DNA from: Haematobia irritans | Lineage: Eukaryota; Arthropoda; Insecta; Diptera; Muscidae | Length of the DNA: 64,000 bases | Direction of reading: 5' to 3' | Assembly: GCF_050003625.1 (NCBI RefSeq) | Contig: NC_134400.1 | Location: 55,556,066-55,620,065 of the forward strand | Shown here: one piece after another, positions 1 through 11,477 of the stretch | Position numbering within the stretch: position 1 is the first letter of the stretch | Layout: the number at the start of each line of letters is the position of its first letter | Position numbers and translations under genes: made by a program | Notes under the pieces: model-generated | What the model saw: the letters and a program-made list of their open reading frames with translations, nothing else | Databases searched by the model: none | Told to the model about the DNA's origin: nothing

Positions 1-896
1 TTTAATCAATTTTTTTAAATACAATGTAATATTTTTAATGTAAAAAACAAATATTTAATTTCAGAATAACCCCTTAAAAATTTGGAAAAATTTTTAAGTA
101 CTCCTTTGCTTGTAATTTAATAGTGGATTGGCAATGATTCTTTGACTTTCTTTTAACCCTGGACAGTCATCCTTATTTTTTGTACATTAACGTCATCCTT
201 CGTCATTTTGACTACGGCTCATTTCAAGACGCTATAATTTTCATCGTGTGCGAAACTTGAATTTATTTTCTTATTCAATTTGGTTTTAATTAGTATAAAA
301 AAAAATCATAAAACGGTCGAATTAGTATAATTTAAATTTACCATTTCCCGTCATTTTGACGAATGATGACTGTCTAGGGTTAACCAGAATATTTGGTTTT
401 TTATCCATATTATTATTTTTTCCATTAAATTTTTTAGAAACTTTTTTAATAATTGTATTTAATAAAATTTAATTAAAAATAAATATTTAATTTCAGAGTA
501 ACCCAAATAAATTTGGACAACTTTTTATATTTCCCCTCAGCGTACAATTTAATAGAGAATTGGTAAGTTTTATATTAAAACTTTGGCTTTCTTTCAACTA
601 GAATATTTATTTTATGATATCCTTCACATCGATAACAACACAGTTTTATGACTTTATATAGAATACTTCATTATTTCTCTAATTGTTTCAGGTGCAAATT
701 TTATGAGATACGTTTTCCAAAGAAAAGTTGAATTCTTTACACCATTTGATAAAATGCCTCCAAATATGGTAAGTTACAAGCTAAAATGATGAATTAAAAA
801 ACTATATTTAATTACATGGTGTTAATTTTTAACAATTTTCATTATTGCTTCCATTTTTTTCCAGCAAGATATGTGAAAAAATTACCTACGATGAAT
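1..896 (+). other. Exon-like cassette, copy A (decayed gene duplicate)
   Basis: AT-rich sequence with short blocks bounded by splice-like signals. One block is at 497-562 (preceded by TTTCAG, followed by GTAAGT), one at 692-768 (TTTCAG before, GTAAGT after), and one starts at 865 after a polypyrimidine tract and CCAG. Degraded versions of the first block also occur near 67-150. The same blocks in the same order recur at 38.7-39.2 kb and 43.1-43.3 kb. Block 692-768 is open for 25 codons in one frame (A-N-F-M-R-Y-V start), but joining it to block 497-562 in that frame meets stops. It is either a decayed duplicate of a small gene or a repeat that mimics exons. I do not recognise a product. Confidence 0.35.
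157..379. mobile_element. piggyBac-like MITE, 223 bp, TTAA target duplication
   Basis: The element begins CCCTGGACAGTCATC and ends GATGACTGTCTAGGG, which are inverted repeats of each other with one mismatch. It is flanked on both sides by TTAA (153-156 and 380-383). A CCCT terminus plus a TTAA duplication is diagnostic of the piggyBac superfamily. A CGTCATTTTGAC motif lies near each end. There is no transposase. An unoccupied version of the target, CTTTTAACCAGAATATTT, is present near 38990-39010 in exon-like copy B and contains a single TTAA. Confidence 0.8.
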
Positions 897-2091
897 AAAA
901 CAAGTATATACAGCAGTAAACCTCTTTATGGCCCGAAAATACCTCTAGATTTCCAATTTCAGGCAAATTGGATAAAAACTTTGGATTCTAGAAGCCCAAG
1001 AAGTAAAATCGGGAAATCGGTCTATATGGGGCCTATACCAAAATATGGACCGATACTCATCATTTTAGGCACACCTATTTATGTTCCTAAAATACATCTA
1101 GATTTCCAATTTCAGGCAAATTGGATATAAACTACGGTTTCTATAAGCCCAAGACCCCAAATCGGGAGGTCGGTTTATATGGGGACCATACCAAAACATG
1201 GACCGATGCTCACCATTTTTGGCACACCTCTTTACGGTTCTAAAGTACCTTTTGATTTCCAAATTCAGATAAATTGGATAAAAACTGCGGTTTCTATAAG
1301 CCCAAGAAGTAAAATCGGGAGATCGGTCTATATGGGGGCTATAGCAAAACATGGACCGATACTCACCATTTTTGGCACACCTCTTTATGGCCATAAAATA
1401 CCTCTAGATTTCAAATTTCAGGCAAATTGGATGAAAACTGCGGTTCCTATAAGCCCAAGAAGTAAAATCGGGAGATCGGTCTATATGGTGGCTATACCAA
1501 AACATGGACCGATACTCACCATTTTTGGCACACCTCTTTATGGTCATAAAATACCTCTAGATTTCAAATTTCAGGCAAGTTGGATAAAAACTGCAGTTTC
1601 TATAAGCCCAAGAAGTAAAATCGGGAGATCGGTCTATATGGGGGCTATACCAAAATATGGATCGATACTCACTATTTTTGGCACACGTGTTTGTGGTCCT
1701 ACAATACCTCTAGATTTCCAATTTCAGGCAAATTGGATAAAAACTACGATTTCTATAAGCCCAAGACCCCAAATCGGGAGGTCGGTTTATATGGGGACTA
1801 TATCAAAACCTGGACCGATATAACCCATCTTCGAACTTGACCTGCCTGCAGACAAAAGACGAGTTTGTGCAAAATTTCAACACGATTGCTTCATTATTGA
1901 AGACTGTAGCGTGATTACAACAGACAGACAGACAGACAGACGGACAGACGGACATCGTTATATCGTCTTAGAATTTCTCCCTGATTAAGAATATATATAC
2001 TTTATATAGTCGGAAATCGATATTTCGATGTGTTACAAACGGAATGACAAACTTATTATACCCCCGTCACCATTCTATGGTGGTGGGTATA
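897..2091 (-). mobile_element. Hairpin-ended interspersed repeat, E family (Helentron/DINE-1-like, reversed)
   Basis: The tail end (AACAAGTATATAC) is at the left and the head (GGTGGGTATA, reading TATACCC on the minus strand) is at the right. About six units with a period near 153 bp fill 913-1820. They are followed by a CAGA/CGGA microsatellite (1921-1955), then the conserved head with the TTTGTCATTCCGTTTG motif on the minus strand. The unit length is a multiple of three, which keeps a frame open for 214 codons (1179-1823). That peptide is just the repeat translated. No transposase or terminal target duplication is seen. Microsatellite, hairpin termini and tandem units resemble non-autonomous rolling-circle elements (DINE-1/Helentron); this is inference. 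Confidence 0.6.
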
Positions 2092-3068
2092 AAAATCTTA
2101 GGAATTGTAAAGAAGCTCTTGGGCCACCCAAATAAATTCCGTAGAATCTTTACTTCTCTCTACTTCTTTAAGCTTGTAGAAGTAAAGAATTTCATATAAA
2201 CCACAGTTCTAACTCTGATTAATTATACTGGACAGATTTCGAAAATTCCCCACAAAATCCCCAAATCACAAATTTTGTTCCCATCCCCGAAAAAATATCC
2301 ACGATTTGGGGAAAAATTCCCAATACTGGCAAAACTGGCTTCGAGTTAAAAATGGGTACCTTTACATAAAAACAAAGTTAGTTGTACTAAGGTCAATTTG
2401 GCTCTAATAATTCTGGATAACAGTCTTTATCTTCATTTATTTTTTGTCTGATTTTAACCCTTTGTCATCTGAATTTCGCAATTTTGATACGTATGAATGT
2501 TAATATAATGTTGTGGTTCATATCGCCAATTTGAAGAGCCCATAGTTTAGGTTATGTTAGGTAGATTATAGTGGACGGCAGTTACGTTACTTCTGGCTCG
2601 ATTAGGCTTAAAGTACCTATTACATATAGACCTTTCTTTAATATCGAGATTAACTTCCAGTTTCATGTCCAGTATCAAACGAATAATTTTACTTTACTTC
2701 CTTTGCACTTACATATCTTGACAATTCTTCTCATAAGCTATGGCGATTGAATCTGGAAATTTCCTTGAGGGTTGCCACGTGCATAGACAAGGGAGAGAAA
2801 AGTTCATTATCTACCGATTTTTTGATTTATCAAAAATTTTCTTATTTAAAATAAGAAACCATGCAGAGAAGTTGAGAATATAGGTTATATCGGATCGTAG
2901 AACCTATATTCACAAAAGCCGCGATTTTATTTCTTATGTGCAAGAAACGAAAAAATAAACTTATCTTGTTGTATCATTTTCTTTCATATCGTAAAAGCTC
3001 ATGCAGTAGTCGTTGTACTTTAACCCAATAGAATTTGAAAACTCCCGTATCAGATAAGGATCGGACTA
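2092..3068. other. No gene seen; AT-rich intergenic
   Basis: No credible coding region. Positions 2345-2440 (AAATGGGTACC ... CTAAGGTCAATTTGGCT ... TAATAATTC) match the interior of the 650-bp MITE1 family loosely and are probably a very old fragment. The rest is unassigned. Confidence 0.5.
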
Positions 3069-3350
3069 CACTCAAAAAATAGTGAACCAAACAGAGAGGC
3101 AAATTTTGGTTAATTTAATTTAAACTAAACTTTATTACAAACGGCAGATGTCACGCCGATTTCGCAAAACTAAGTAAATATTTTGAGACAAATTCAAGAA
3201 AATTGATTAGACGTTTTCCCCTGTTAAAGAAAATATCGCAGTTTGGAGGAAAAAATGGAGTTGCATTGCATGTTGTGTCTTTAGTGCTATACTTAACAAT
3301 TTGAAGAAATTCTGGACTATTTTGTGGAAACACGAATTTAGTAAATCTTT
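3069..3350 (+). mobile_element. MITE2-family fragment (5' part)
   Basis: It starts TA|CACTCAAAAAATAGTGAAC and runs on with sequence matching the MITE2 copies at 24705 and 44431 (ACTAAAC, CACGCCGAT, AAGTAAATATTTT, GACAAATTCAAGAAAAT, GAAGAAATTCTGGACTATTTTGTGG). The match is lost near 3350, so the 3' end is missing or replaced. Confidence 0.6.
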
Positions 3351-3475
3351 ATGCTTGTGAGGACAAAAGTCGTCTACTCGTTTTTGTCCACATCGTTTTA
3401 GTATATCTATGGAAATCGTTTTCTTTAATTTGTGTTAAAAAGAAAACTAATTAACTTTGATATGCATTTAAATGT

Positions 3476-3705
3476 GTTCTGTGGGTAACGGAAAACCCTA
3501 GCGGAGAGGAAAGTAGTTACTGTTAAAGGATGGGTAACTTCGCTACATAGTCCTCGCAGGCTGTGCACCTTAGTTGGCATCGCTGGAGTGTTGGGGGAGA
3601 ATATAAAAAGGCGAGCACTCGCACAGGAGAGGTCAGTTCCAGCGTTGCCATTTTGGTCCGATCGGAGGTTTCCAGTTATGTGTTAATATATCAAACGTAC
3701 CCAGA
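3476..3705 (+). promoter_or_regulatory. TATA plus initiator-like core promoter in a GC-richer block (possible LTR fragment)
   Basis: This block is clearly GC-richer than its surroundings. It holds TATAAAA at 3602-3608 and an initiator-like TCAGTT at 3633-3638, about 33 bp from the first T of the TATA box to the A of TCA. Insect LTR retrotransposons often use a TATA box with a TCAGT initiator, so an LTR remnant is one reading. No paired LTR, gag or pol is in the window and the block edges are not clear. Confidence 0.3.
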
Positions 3706-3918
3706 CAACTGTCCACATTTGGGAAGTGTACGGTTTTCAGAGAAAGTCAACTTTTAGTAATATTGAGTTAACTAAAATTCAACCTTTTCAAAAAGTCTAC
3801 TTTTCTATATTTTAAAAAAGTTGAAAACACCACGTTTTGATTCCGATGTCAACCCTAAATCATATTAGTTATTTTTCTGGTTTACTTTATGTTTTAATAA
3901 ATGCACTATGAACAACAA
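3706..3918. other. Unassigned; fragment similar to the 18.4-kb pogo-like MITE
   Basis: The stretch GTCCACATTTGGGAAGTGTA near 3711-3731, with the following AAGTCAACTTT and AGTAATAT, matches the interior of the short element at 18377-18549. The inverted termini are not seen here, so this is probably a decayed copy. Confidence 0.4.
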
Positions 3919-4528
3919 CACTGAAGAAAATATTGTCGTGAGGTCAAAGATTTCATGTCCTTAAAATACGAATGCAAATTTTCCTTAGCATAGAAGACGC
4001 ATTTCTCTAATATAAATTATTTTCAATGAATAATATAAAGTATTTTCAATGAAGTCGCATTGTCCTTAGAATTAAGCATAACATGAAAGAACAATTTTTT
4101 AGGGTAAGGTCAACTTGACTTTAATAATTCAGAAAAATTCTTTAAAAGTAATGAAATTGTCTTAAAATTTGTCTTTTTGCAACTTGATTACAAAGCAAAA
4201 AATCGTTCAAAAATAGGACATCTTTTTTAACACTTTATTTTAAAGATATTTTTTAAACATAGCATAATTTGCAATTTGGAAAATAAAGTTGTCGTTAACT
4301 CGTTTTTAAAGGTCTTTGATAGCATATGAAGAAAAAAAAGCTAAAAAAAAACGAAAAATCAAAATGTGCTTCGTGAAAGTAAGTACACAAAATCCAAATT
4401 TAAAAGAGAAGTGTGTCTTAAAAGTATCCTTACTTGTATTTTCCGCTTCTTTCGTTCGGAATCAATACCAAAATTGTTAAAGTAAAGACAAAATCTTTGG
4501 AACCGCGCATGCTTTTTTTTTTGCAGTG
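3919..4528 (-). mobile_element. MITE1-family element (CACTG...CAGTG), reverse copy
   Basis: Bounded by CACTG (3919) and CAGTG (ends 4528). The interior matches the MITE1 copies at 11478, 34208 and 48696 across its length: GTGAGGTCAAAGATTTCATG, GGTCAACTTGACTTTAATAA, TCGTTAACTCGTTTTTA, GGAATCAATACCAAAAT. It is non-coding with small internal indels. Flanks are AA on both sides rather than a clear TA. Confidence 0.75.
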
Positions 4529-4959
4529 AATAAATTACATTTTAAGGCAGTCTTTTGAAATTAGCAATTTGGTCCGCTGGAGGGAATTTTGGTCCGATTT
4601 TTGAAAATATTTAGGTTAGGTTAGGTTAGGTGGCAGCCCGATGTATCAGGCTCACTTAGACTATTCAGTCCATTGCGATACCACATTGGTGAACTTCTCT
4701 CTTATCACTGAGTGCTGGCCGATTCCGTGTTAAGCTGAATGACAAGGGACCTCCTTTTTATAGCCGAGTCCGAACGGCGTTCCACATTGCAGTGAATCCA
4801 CTTAGAGAAGCTTTGAAACCCTCAGATATGTCACCAGCATTACTGAGGTTCTGTTGAACCAACCAGATTGTTCCAAAAACATTAGCAGACTGCTTAAGTT
4901 AACGTTTTCCAGGTCCGCTAGTAATCTGAAGCTATATGCCCCTAAAATTTGCTTACGCC

Positions 4960-7554
4960 TTACACAAATGCAGGACACTCACACAAGAGGTGTTTTATTG
5001 ATTCCTTTTCCTCCGCATCATGACAGCTCATACAATAGTCATTATACTTCGCACCAATAGTTTTTGCAAAATCGCCTATCAGGCAGCGACCCGTTATAGC
5101 AGATATCAGGAGTGATATCTGGCGTCTCGAGAACACTAGCATATCTAGTGTGCGGTTTAAGTTTAAATGGGGCCATATTTGCTTGGTGTCGTTACAACCC
5201 TTACAATTCTCCCATCGAACATTTGCCATCATGACAGCCTTCTCACGCAGTAAGAGCTTGCAGGTAGCCAGAGGCACACCAACAGATTCTAGTTCCCCTG
5301 GAATATGTAAGGTAGTTCCTAGCCTTGCTAGCTCATCTGCTTCGCAGTTCCCCGGTATGTTCCTGTGGTCATGCACCCATATTAGGTGAATATTGTGCTG
5401 CTCAGCCATCTCATTGAGAGATTTGCGACAGTCGATGGCCGTTTTCGAGTTGAGGAACACAGAGTCCAAGGTTTTTATTGCAGGTTGACTGCCTGAGTAT
5501 ATATTAATGCCAATATTACTTGGAGCATTACTTCTCAGCCAATTCACCACTTCTGTTATTGCTAATATTTCAGCCTGAAAAACACTACAGTGGTCAGGTA
5601 ATCTTTTCGCTATTCGAATTTCCAGATCTTTAGAATATACTCCGAACCCCACTTGTCCATTCAATTTGGAGCCATCAGTGTAGAAATCTATATATCTTTT
5701 ATTCCCCGGGGTCCGTGTACACCACGCCTCACTGTTGGAAATTAGAGTCTCAAACTTTTTGTCGAAAAGTGGACTCGCCAAAGTGTAATCCACTACGTTA
5801 GGCACATCTGGCATTATTTTGAGGACCGAACTGTGACCGTAACTTTTTTCCGACCACAGCGATAGTTCGCGCAACCGCACAGACGTTGTTGCAGCTGACT
5901 GTTTGGCCAAAATGTCTAAAGGCAATAGATGCAGTATGACATTAAGGGAGTTTGTTCCTGTCTTGCTGAATGCACCTGAGATACACAAGCACGCCATACG
6001 CTGAACTTTATCTAAACAAGTCGGTTTCTGAAGTGCCGGCCACCAGACTACAACACCATATAGCATTATAGGTCTAACCACTGCCGTGTATAGCCAATGT
6101 ACAATTTTTGGTTTTAGTCCCCACTTTTTCCCTATTGCCTTTTTGCACGAGTATAAAGCTACCGTTGCTTTCCTCGCTCTTTCTTCAATATTAAGCTTAA
6201 AGTTCAGCTTCCTGTCCAAAATAACGCCAAGGTATTTTGCACACTCCCTAAAGGGAATTTCAATACCCCCTAAGGAAATGGGCCTAACCGTGGGAGTTTT
6301 GCGATCTTTGCAGTACATGACTATTTCTGTCTTTGCAGGATTTACCCCAAGACCATTATCTTTCGCCCATTTCTCAGTCATCCGGAGGGCTCTCTGTATA
6401 ATATCTCTAACTGTTGATGGGAGTTTTCCCCTAACTGCTAGCGCCACATCATCTGCGTATGCCACCACTTGTATCCTTTCTTTTTCTAGGGAAACCAGAA
6501 GGTCGTTTATAGTAACATTCCAAAGAAGAGGTGATAGAACTCCTCCTTGGGGAGTGCCTCTGTTCACATACCTTTGTATGTTTGCTTGTCCTAGTGTGGC
6601 TGAAATACGTCTCTTCATTAGCAGTTCGTCTAACAGCCTGAGTATACATGGATCAACATTCAGAGTTGTCAGTCCATTTAATATCGAGCTCGGATGGACA
6701 TGAATGAACGCCCCTTCGATGTCTAGAAACGCCACGATTGTGTATTCTTTGACAGATAGTGAGCTTTCAATAAAGCTGACTAGTTCATGTAGTGCGGTCT
6801 CAGTAGACCTGCCCTTCGAGTATGCATGCTGTCGTTTCGAGAACAAACTTGAATCGATGCTAGTTCTAAGATAAATATCTATCATCCTCTCCAGAGTCTT
6901 AAGTAGGAATGAGGATAAGCTGATTGGTCGGAAATCCTTCGCACTCGAGTGAGAGGCTTTTCCCGCTTTAGGTATGAAAACGACTTTTGTTTCCCTCCAC
7001 TTTCCTGGAATATATGCTAAGTTGATACATCCTATATATGCTAAGTTGATACATTCTATATATATCGCCGACAACCAGGGGATAATTATGTCAGCCACCG
7101 CTTGTAACTCCGCCGGAGTAATTCCATCAGGTCCGGGGGATTTGAATGATCCAAAGATATTTAACGCCCATTTTATTCTAGATTCCGATACAATTTCCTC
7201 GATAGGAAACGACCGCTGAGCCACTGTGGCACCGCCAGTACATGGTTCAACCGTCTGATTTCCGGGAAAATGTGTGTCCAATAGTACCTCCAGCGTCTCC
7301 TCACAGGACGTTGTCCAATTGCCCTCCGATGTTTTAATGAAAACTGGAGCGGAGTTCGTGGATGCTAGTACCTTCCGTAGTCTGGAAGCCTCGGACGTAT
7401 TCTCAATGCTGCTGCAGTAATCATTCCAAGAGTTATGCTGAGCCTTTCTCAGTTCTCGCTTGTATCCTCTCAGATTTTTCTTGTAAGCGTCCCAATCCAC
7501 AGGAGCTCTGGTGGAATTTGCTTTGTTAAAGAGCTTCCTGCACGATTTCCTCAT
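4960..7554 (-). pseudogene. LOA-type ORF2 remnant: reverse transcriptase and RNase H part
   Basis: An 864-codon open stretch collinear with ORF2 of copies 1 and 2 from M-R-K-S-C-R-K onward. RT motifs are intact: FLDIEGAF (motif A), GTPQGGVLSPLLWN (motif B) and VVAYADDVAL (motif C). RNase H shows IDFYTDGS and FQAEI, but the third catalytic position reads YSGSQ where the intact copies read YSDSQ, so a catalytic aspartate is lost. The final acidic motif is EADELARLG, the more canonical form. A 27-bp tandem duplication near 7000-7060 repeats the NLAYI segment. The frame ends early in CECPAFV because of a small deletion, and it is separated from the endonuclease part by another frameshift near 7557. 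It cannot encode a working ORF2p. Confidence 0.85.
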
Positions 7555-7559
7555 ATTAC

Positions 7560-8285
7560 CTAACTCCGCAGACCACCATGGTGGTCGACTTTCCCCCTTG
7601 GCTTCCCTCTAGGGCATGCAGCTTTCAGTGAAATGTTGAAGGCCTTAGTAATCCTCTCCACTGCGTGTTCGATAATTTGCACAGTGCTCATATTTGTCAC
7701 TGGTATTTCCGGTATCATCATATTGAACGATTCCCTATTCCAGTCAGCTTTCCTAACATTTGGCGGAAATATGGTCTTGGTGGTATGAACATCAAATTTG
7801 AAACTGATGTAGCGATGATCTGAGAAGCTATGTTCACTTAAAACCTGCCAATCATATATCATTTCATTCAGTTCTTGCGAGGCCAAGGTGACGTCCAAAA
7901 CCTCTTGCCTGTTTTTAGTAACAAAGGTTGGGGCATCTCCCTTATTGCAAACTACCAAATTAGTACGCAAAATAAACTCTAGGAGTGACTCTCCTCTTGT
8001 ATTAATGTCACCACTTCCCCATATACTATGATGTGCATTTGCATCGCATCCTATAATGAGTTTTGTCTTTGTTTTCAATGACTCCCCAACTAAGGTGTTA
8101 ACGGCACATGGAGGCATCTCCCTATCATGTCCCATGTAGACCGAAGATACCCAATATTTGCATTTGGCTATTTCTAAACTGGCAACGACAGTGTCTGTAT
8201 TGCACATTGAAGGAAGCAGAAACAAGTTGAGCTCGTTTTTAGCAATTATACAGGCTCGATTTACATCATTACCAGTATACTGCAA
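7560..8285 (-). pseudogene. LOA-type ORF2 remnant: endonuclease part
   Basis: A 241-codon stretch collinear with the AP-like endonuclease of intact ORF2. It shows IGCDANAHHSIWGS (D, N and H of the active site), the conserved VLDVTLAS and the terminal SDHRYISF motif. It ends prematurely in GKPRGKVDHHGG, where intact copies read GKPRGKNRPPWW; the shift moves the downstream part into another frame. The N-terminal strand with the first asparagine is lost to the 5' truncation. Confidence 0.85.
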
Positions 8286-8608
8286 TAGTTTGAACCCCGG
8301 AGTACTTAATTCACATATTTTGTTTCTATAAACATATGGTTCTTGAATAAGAACTATCCCCCATGTTCTGATTTACGAATACCCAAACGCAAAATTTTTA
8401 TCTGTAAATAAATTCTGAAGCACTTCATATTTTGCCAAGAAATTCCTTCCATTTTATTTCATTATCCATAGGAACAGTATGTAAAAATTTCGTATCATAT
8501 ATCATTGTAGTTCGGGAACTAGCGATAGAAGAAAATTTTGCGTTTTACGAATTCGTAAACCAGAACAGGGGGGTATGTCTATGTCCCCCTTTCATCAGGA
8601 GAACTTCA

Positions 8609-8930
8609 TGGTTGCCACGCGAGCGAAAAATAATCTACCAAAAGTTTAGTTTTATGGAAAACATTGTCAAAATGTTATTTCTATAGAAAATTTTGCCAAA
8701 ATTTTATTTCTATAGAAAATTTTGTAAAAATTTTATTTCTATAGAAAATTTTGTCAAAATTTTATATCTATAGAAAATTTTGTCAAAATTTTATTTCTAT
8801 AGAAATTTTTTTCCAAATTTTATTTCTATAGAAAATTTTTTCCAAATTTTATTTCTATAGAAAATGTTGACAAAATTTTATTTCTATAAAAACTTTAAAC
8901 TTAATTATATACGTATTTAATCGGCCTTTT
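8609..8930 (+). repeat. 29-bp minisatellite block with C-family junction sequences
   Basis: Starts GGTTGCCACGCGAGCG ... AATAATCTACCAAAA, then about eight or nine units of a 29-30 bp repeat centred on the palindrome TTTCTATAGAAA followed by ATTTTGTCAAAATTTTA. It ends with AACTTAATTATATACGTATT. The same block with the same borders lies inside C-family elements at 21.5, 31.3, 50.5 and 52.6 kb. Here it directly precedes the next head at 8931. Confidence 0.8.
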
Positions 8931-9892
8931 TATACCCTCCACCATAGGATGGGGGGTATATTAACTTTGTCATTCCGTTTGTAACACATCGAAATATTGC
9001 TCTAAGACCCCATAATAAGTATATATATTCTGGGTCGTGGTGAAATTCTGAGTCGATCTGAGCATGTCGGTCCGTCCTTACGTCCGTCCGTCCGTCTGTT
9101 GTACCAAGTTTCATCCGATCCGGCTGAAATTTGGTACATGGTGTAAGTATATGGTCTGTAACAACCATGCAAAAACTGGTCCACATCGGTCCATAATTAT
9201 ATATAGCCCCCATATAAACCGATCCCCCGATTTGGATTGCGAGGCCGCTAAGAGAAGCAAATTTCATCCGATCCGGCTGAAATTTGGTACATGGTGTTAG
9301 TATATGGTCTCTAAAAAGCATGCAAAAATTTTTCCACATCGGTCCATAATTAGATATAGCCCCCATATAAACCGATCAATCGATTTGACCTCCGGAGCCT
9401 CTTGGAAGACCAAAAATTCATCTGATTCAGTTGAAATTTGGTACGTGGTGTTAATATATGGCCTCAAACTCCCATGCAAAAATTGGTCGATATCGGTCTA
9501 TAATTATATATAGGCCCCATATAAACCGATCCCCAGATTTGACCTCCGGAGCATCTTGGAAGAGCAAAATTCTTCCCATTCGGTTGAAATTTGGTACGTG
9601 ATGTTAGTATAGGGTATCCAACAACTATGCAGGAATTGGTTCCTATCAGTCCGTAATAATATATAGCTCCCATATAAACTGATCCCCAGATTTGACCTCC
9701 GGTGCTTTTTGGAGAAGCAAAATTCATCCGATCTGGTTGAAATTTGGTACTTGGTGGTAGCATATGATATCTAACAACCATGTGAGTTGAAATTTGTGGA
9801 TGACAGTCTTTCGTAGAAGTTTCTACGCAATCCATGGTGGAGGGTACATAAGATTCGGCCTGGCCGAACTTACGGCCGTATATACTTGTTTC
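8931..9892 (+). mobile_element. C-family hairpin-ended repeat
   Basis: The head TATACCCTCCACCATAGGAT can fold on itself, with TATACCC pairing with GGGTATA. Next come the TTGTCATTCCGTTTG motif, a CCGT/CGTC microsatellite (9064-9098) and about four units of 145-155 bp (each with GCCCCCATATAAACCGATC and CCGGCTGAAATTTGG-like stretches). The tail is GGCCTGGCCGAACTTACGGC then CGTATATACTTGTTT, with its own GGCC hairpin. Non-coding; the open frames on both strands are the repeat units translated. Confidence 0.75.
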
Positions 9893-11343
9893 TCATTTTA
9901 ATTGACGGGCAATCTAAAGGTTAAAAGTACGGTACTTCATTTATTATTGAAGTTATTTATTCCTATTCTGGGCCTCAACGCACTGTACACCGCACTGCAC
10001 ACATTACTCACACCCCTCACAGTTAGTTGTTCTGACACACACGTGATCGAAAAATGTAAACATCATATATTTCTGCAATGCATTTGTAAAAAAATGTTCG
10101 AGCGGAGAAAAATATATGTTGGCAATAAGCATTTAAATGGTTCTCAAATGCCGCAAACATGTTCTATTATTTAAATGATAGAATTTGAGACCACTACAGG
10201 GTCGGGAAAATCATGTACCTGACCATTCAATTTGTTTACTTTTTTGCAGAGAAAAAAATTTTATAGGTTACGTAGAAACATGCCTAGAACCATTACGTGG
10301 CCATAAAGACCATGTACATTGTTTTCGTGATCATTTAATTTTTTTAATTTTTTTGCAGCGAAAAGAATTTTATAAAAACATTGAGCAGGTACACACCATT
10401 TTCATTTTGCGCGTATGTCGTGTGTTGATTGTTTCTTGGAATGGACGAAGAATACGGAATTACTGCGTTTGTGCTAATTTATTTATTCATAAGAGGCACA
10501 TGGTTTTATGTGAATACACAAAAGGAATGCGTAATTGAAAAAAATTACCTGATTTTTGTTCTGCATTTTGCTTATGGTATAATTTATTTTTATTTGCAGT
10601 TACATGATGCCTGCGTTTGTAGATTTGTTGGGCACGAAGTAAATATGGAATGATTACTTATTGTTGGAATTGAAACAAAATAGAGTGTGTAAAATTATGT
10701 GATGTTTGCTCGCACGACATTATAAATACAAATAAACAATGAATTAGTTTATAAATAAATAAAACCAAATAAATAAACTTAATTTTGTGTTTTCTTTGCT
10801 CAAATGGCGTCCTTTTTCGACGACGACAAAATTTTGTGACCATGTTCTTTTAACTGGAAGAAAAACATTTTTGACGAATACCATAATATTTTAGATCGTG
10901 ACCATTCTCTTTTGATTCAAACTAAATTATTTTTATCAATATAATAACATTTTAGATTTATTTACACTGAGCCAACATGGTTGCAGGTGAAAATGTTATA
11001 TGGTCGTCGTAAAAATAGCTCTTATCATATTATTTTGCTCTTCGAATATGATTGAGACAATCATGTTTCTTCTTTGCGTGTGTAACGGTGTGAAGAGTAG
11101 TCCATAACACCTCTTAAGTGTGACATCTCATGAAAGCAATACACGTGTGTACTAGAACAGGCACGATTATTTTAGTTAATTGCTAGGGAAGGAGAATCTT
11201 GCTCCGTGACACAATCTCAGTACTTTAGTGTTACAACTTTTGGTGGATGCTTGAAATGTTTAAAACTTACCTTCTCCGATGTAATTCACAAGAAACAAAG
11301 AGTGTTTTCATTCAGTTGAAATAGAATACTTAATTTCCCGGTA
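9893..11343. other. No gene seen; AT-rich with old repeat fragments
   Basis: The short open frames here show no domain, codon bias or context that would support a gene. Two stretches, GAAAATGTTATATGGTCGTCG... and ...ATCATGTTTCTTCTTTGCGTGTGTA (10985-11090), look like a decayed half of the palindromic MITE family at 22095. A GCAGAGAAAAAAATTTTATA motif is repeated loosely near 10247 and 10357. Confidence 0.4.
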
Positions 11344-11477
11344 CACTCAAAACAAAAGTTTACTAAAATTCAAAGATTTTGACCGTTCCTTAAGGATTTT
11401 GGTATTAATTCCGAGCCAAAAATGCTGCTTCTTTTAAATAAAAACACTTTTTAGGGAGCTGTCTAGACTTAAATCTA

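Larger units (their letters stand above)
4613..8358 (-). mobile_element. LOA-type LINE copy 3: 5'-truncated, broken
   Basis: Minus-strand non-LTR element. Its 3' end is the GGTTAGG/CCTAACC pentanucleotide run at 4613-4632. It is 5' truncated at about 8358, which equals position 14413 in intact copy 1, so ORF1 and the first residues of the endonuclease are missing. The 3' UTR (about 4630-4850) differs from copies 1 and 2: it contains a segment (CTCAGTAATGCTGGTGACAT ... GTATCGCAATGGACTGAATA on the minus strand) nearly the same as the 3' half of the SINE at 26.7 kb. No clear target-site duplication was found. This is an older subfamily than copies 1 and 2. Confidence 0.85.

Noticed and set aside
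8634..8905. 29-bp direct repeats resembling a CRISPR array
   Set aside because: Units are contiguous without unique spacers, the same array recurs in several transposon copies, and the genome is eukaryotic.
10185..10653. Overlapping frames of 74-117 codons
   Set aside because: No domain, poor start context, AT-rich composition typical of chance frames, and no second copy to show conservation.
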